Source: Sphingomonadales bacterium (GTDB taxonomy: Bacteria > Pseudomonadota > Alphaproteobacteria > Sphingomonadales > Sphingomonadaceae). Taken from it: DNA of 8,959 bases. Both the position numbers and the translations under genes were made by a program. Under the pieces are notes generated by a model, which was given only the letters and a program-made list of their open reading frames with translations, had not been told where the DNA came from and ran no database searches. The stretch's first letter is position 1. Each line of letters starts with the position of its first letter. This document shows, piece after piece, positions 6,996 to 8,959 of this stretch. The stretch is from assembly GCA_027486275.1 (NCBI GenBank), contig JAIXPM010000300.1, positions 1 to 8,959 on the forward strand, in the 5' to 3' direction.

Positions 6996-8368
6996 GCGAT
7001 ACCGCCTCCCCACGCGCCACAAGGGCCTGGGCCCTGGCCCAGGCGGTCCGTGATCCCTATGTGATCCTGATCACCATCTACATCTTCATGCCGTGGTTCG
7101 TGCGCGCCGTGGTGGGCGATCCTGTGCAGGGCCAGGCGCTGGTGGCGCAGGGCGGCAAATGGGGCGGCTGGGCGGTGATGCTGTCCATGCCGTTGCTGGG
7201 CGCCACGATCGACCGGCTGGGCCCCCGCAAGCCGCTGCTGGCGCCCGTCGTGTTGGCGATGGTGGTGATCACCACCAGCCTGTGGTGGGTGATGCCGGCT
7301 GGTCATGACGGGCTGGGCGTGATGTGGGTGATCGGCGCCGGCGCAGTGATGACCTGGCTGTTTTCCGCCCACGAGATGCTGCACAATGCATTGTTGGTGC
7401 CGGCGGCCGGCCATGCCGGCGTGGCGCAGGCCAGCGGGCTCGGTTTGGCGGGCGGCAACGCCATGAGCGTGGGGCTGCTGCTGTTCGTGCTGCTGGCCTT
7501 TGCGCTGCCGGGATCGGTGGATTGGCCGTTCGTGCCGGCCACGCCGCTGCTGGGCCTTGATCCGGCGTTGGGCGAACCGGCGCGCATCACGGGGCCAATC
7601 GTGGGGGCGCTGATGCTGGTGGGCAGCATTCCGTTGTTTCGATCCGTGCCCGACATGCCGCGCACAAGTGCCCGGCCAGGCGCAGCGCTTGTGGGCGGTG
7701 CCAACGATCTTTGGCGGCTGGTGCGCGATGTGCGCGGCAATGCGAATCCCCTGCTCTATCTCCTGGCGCGGATGATCTTCACCGATGGCCTCACCGCGAT
7801 CCTGCTGTTTGGCGGCATCTATGCGGCCGGCACCATGGGCTGGGGCACGTTGCCGATGCTGGGCTATGGCATCGTGCTGAGCTGCGCGGCGGTGGCGGGC
7901 GGGCTGCTTGCGCCGCGGCTGGATGGCTGGCTGGGGCCGCGCCTTGCCCTCATGCTGGAACTGCTGTTGCTGATTGTCTTGCAATCGCTGGTGTTGGGCA
8001 TGGGGCAGGATCGCATCCTGTTCCAGCCGGCCGCGACCACGCCGATGTGGGATGGGCCGATGTTCACCACACTGCCGGAACTGGTGTTTCTGGGCCTGGG
8101 TTGCGGCCTCGCCATCACGGTCACCGCGGCCTATGCCTCGTCACGTACCCTGCTCACCCGGCTGGTGCCGCCTGACCGGCTGGGGGCCTTCTTCGGTCTT
8201 TATGCCTTGTCGGGTACGGCCACCATGTGGCTGGGGCCGCTGCTTGTGGAACAGGCAACGCGGATTGGCGGCAGCCAGGCGGCGGGTTTCGTGCCGGTGA
8301 TCGGCCTGCTGGCGGTGGGGTTGGTGCTGCTGCTGTTGGTGCGCGGCGGCGGGAAACTCGCGACCTAG
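6992..8368 (+). CDS. UMF1/Atg22-like MFS transporter
   Basis: A 458-residue polytopic inner-membrane protein with about 12 hydrophobic helices, related to the UMF1 (vacuole effluxer Atg22-like) family of the major facilitator superfamily. Support includes the N-terminal WALAQAVRDPYVILITIYIF (13-32), the loop between helices 2 and 3 with DRLGPRKP (74-81), a central hydrophilic linker (about 216-252), a second-half block LARMIFTDGLTAILLFGGIY (258-277), and the strongly family-like RLVPPDRLGAFFGLYALSG (390-408) with WLGPLL. The substrate is unknown: yeast Atg22 exports amino acids, but that does not transfer safely. The chosen start is TTG at 6992, in a TTGA overlap with the preceding stop, giving MSDTASPRATRAWAL. 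The frame is open further upstream to an ATG at 6716, but that part lies wholly inside the mitofilin-like gene and is not membrane-like. It ends in a TAG shared with the opposing gene. Confidence 0.87.
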   Translation: MSDTASPRATRAWALAQAVRDPYVILITIYIFMPWFVRAVVGDPVQGQALVAQGGKWGGWAVMLSMPLLGATIDRLGPRKPLLAPVVLAMVVITTSLWWVMPAGHDGLGVMWVIGAGAVMTWLFSAHEMLHNALLVPAAGHAGVAQASGLGLAGGNAMSVGLLLFVLLAFALPGSVDWPFVPATPLLGLDPALGEPARITGPIVGALMLVGSIPLFRSVPDMPRTSARPGAALVGGANDLWRLVRDVRGNANPLLYLLARMIFTDGLTAILLFGGIYAAGTMGWGTLPMLGYGIVLSCAAVAGGLLAPRLDGWLGPRLALMLELLLLIVLQSLVLGMGQDRILFQPAATTPMWDGPMFTTLPELVFLGLGCGLAITVTAAYASSRTLLTRLVPPDRLGAFFGLYALSGTATMWLGPLLVEQATRIGGSQAAGFVPVIGLLAVGLVLLLLVRGGGKLAT

Positions 8369-8856
8369 CCTTCGATTTTCTCGCGGGCATAGGTGCCCCA
8401 CATCTGGCCGCGCAGAATGTAGCCGGATTTGCCATCCTTGCTCACCCGGCACCAGATATCCTCGCACAGGGTGATGTTCACCACCGCGCCCGGTGCGATC
8501 CGCCAGGCGATGCGGCTCTTCATGTCGGGCGCGACGTAAAGAAGGCGGGACTGATCCCGCACCATGCCGGTGCGCTGCCCGGTGAGCAGCGCCTTGTTCA
8601 TCCAGCCGATGGTGCCATCGGGATCGCGCACCTGCCGCCAGATTTCATATTCCTTCAATATCTCCATCGGCAGGCCGGGGCGCTTGTACTCCCACAGGAT
8701 TGGGAAACGCTCGCCGGGGCCGGAACGCATCATGGCGCTGCCGCCCTTGATCGAGACAAAGCGCGGTTTTGGCAGGTCGGTGGTGCCATCGGCGAATTCG
8801 GCGGCGTTCGCGGCGGTTGCGGCGCACGCAATCAACAGGATCAGGGCGGTCTTCAT
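8365..8856 (-). CDS. Exported double SH3-like domain protein (COG3807 type)
   Basis: A 163-residue protein with a clear signal peptide: Lys2, a hydrophobic core LILLIACAATA, and a likely cleavage after ANA (about residue 18), leaving a 145-residue periplasmic protein. Two bacterial SH3-like repeats follow. The first (about 32-98) holds FVSIKGGSAMMRSGPGERFP, an RxGPG turn typical of such domains, then EIWRQVRDPDGTIGWMNKALL. The second (about 103-157) holds LLYVAPDMKSRI, CEDIWCRVSKDGKSGYI and the closing LRGQMWG. Cys131 and Cys136 could form a disulfide. The short N-terminal lead and SH3 pair match the widespread alphaproteobacterial SH3 family COG3807, whose role is not established; cell-wall or peptide binding is a guess from other SH3b proteins. 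AGAGGAAGG upstream supports the ATG at 8856. It converges on the transporter, the two stops sharing CTAG. Confidence 0.88.
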   Translation of the reverse strand: MKTALILLIACAATAANAAEFADGTTDLPKPRFVSIKGGSAMMRSGPGERFPILWEYKRPGLPMEILKEYEIWRQVRDPDGTIGWMNKALLTGQRTGMVRDQSRLLYVAPDMKSRIAWRIAPGAVVNITLCEDIWCRVSKDGKSGYILRGQMWGTYAREKIEG

Positions 8857-8933
8857 GGGCCTTCCTCTTGACCGTTTGGCCGTTGCCGCGCAAGCCTTGC
8901 CACATCGCAGCGAACCTGAATTCGGACCCGTTC
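8857..8933. promoter_or_regulatory. Divergent intergenic region before the right-edge gene
   Basis: These 77 bases lie between the SH3 gene start and a probable plus-strand start at 8934. They should hold the SH3 promoter and perhaps one for the rightward gene. A TTGACC at 8869-8874 resembles a -35 box on the plus strand, but no -10 sits at a suitable distance, so I do not call a promoter from it. Confidence 0.3.
8860..8868 (-). promoter_or_regulatory. Ribosome binding site of the SH3 protein gene
   Basis: Read on the minus strand this is AGAGGAAGG, with the GAGG core seven bases from the ATG at 8856. It is a strong Shine-Dalgarno and fixes the start that yields the signal peptide. Confidence 0.75.
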
Positions 8934-8959
8934 ATGCCCAACAAGCCCCGCCCCAAGGT
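8934..8959 (+). CDS. Probable start of a gene running off the right edge
   Basis: An ATG at 8934 opens a frame reading MPNKPRPKV to the window end, directed away from the SH3 gene. A Pro/Arg/Lys-rich lead ending in a hydrophobic residue would suit an enzyme beginning with a Rossmann strand, for example a D-isomer-specific 2-hydroxyacid dehydrogenase (such as glyoxylate reductase), which I recall near this SH3 family. That identity is a guess: only eight full codons follow the ATG. No clear Shine-Dalgarno precedes it. Confidence 0.4.

Noticed and set aside
6368..7984. A 538-codon open frame on the minus strand across the mitofilin-like and transporter genes, with a Gln/His/Arg-rich product
   Set aside because: It lies opposite two well-supported genes and reads as low-complexity Gln/His/Ala/Arg text without any domain. 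Long antisense frames are expected at this GC content.
8868..8900. TTGACC as a promoter -35 box for the right-edge gene
   Set aside because: No -10-like hexamer lies about 17 bases downstream; the stretch is GC-rich.
1..8959. CRISPR arrays, tRNA genes, insertion sequences, phage or defence genes
   Set aside because: None seen on either strand: there are no regularly spaced repeats or transposase-like frames, I recognised no tRNA-like sequence, and almost all sequence is accounted for by housekeeping genes.

Overview
This is an ordinary, densely packed stretch of a GC-rich alphaproteobacterial chromosome. Sphingomonadales is the most likely order, but that is inference. It rests on the GGTCHSPVAA form of the HemC cofactor site, tsaD divergent from hemC, a mitofilin-type membrane protein directly after hemD, a DUF1674/SDHAF4-type small protein, and a UMF1-type transporter. 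Nearly every base is coding. I see no tRNA, rRNA, CRISPR array, insertion sequence, phage gene or att site, and no gene-free stretch longer than about 80 bases.

Layout. (1) Positions 1-2142, minus strand: a short-chain dehydrogenase/reductase followed 37 bases later by an RsmB-type 16S rRNA m5C methyltransferase that runs off the left edge a few residues before its expected end. (2) Positions 2207-2362, plus strand: a 51-residue SDHAF4-like protein, divergent from the dehydrogenase and convergent with gpsA. (3) Positions 4387-2370, minus strand: tsaD then gpsA, overlapping as GTGA. (4) Positions 4444-8368, plus strand: hemC, hemD, a mitofilin/Mic60-like protein and a UMF1-family transporter, translationally packed by a 1-base overlap, a 9-base gap and a 4-base TTGA overlap. 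(5) Positions 8856-8365, minus strand: an exported double-SH3 protein whose stop codon shares a CTAG with the transporter stop. (6) A probable plus-strand gene start at 8934 runs off the right edge.

Functionally the window is housekeeping: rRNA modification (RsmB), tRNA t6A synthesis (TsaD), phospholipid precursor supply (GpsA), tetrapyrrole synthesis (HemC, HemD), succinate dehydrogenase flavination (SDHAF4-like) and inner-membrane organisation (mitofilin-like). Two genes are bacterial relatives of mitochondrial factors: the SDHAF4-like protein and the mitofilin-like protein.

I found no convincing evidence for a previously undescribed system. The points worth a second look are the tiny SDHAF4-like gene, the heme-linked mitofilin gene followed by a transporter rather than hemY, two non-ATG starts that lie inside stop overlaps, and the shared stop palindrome.
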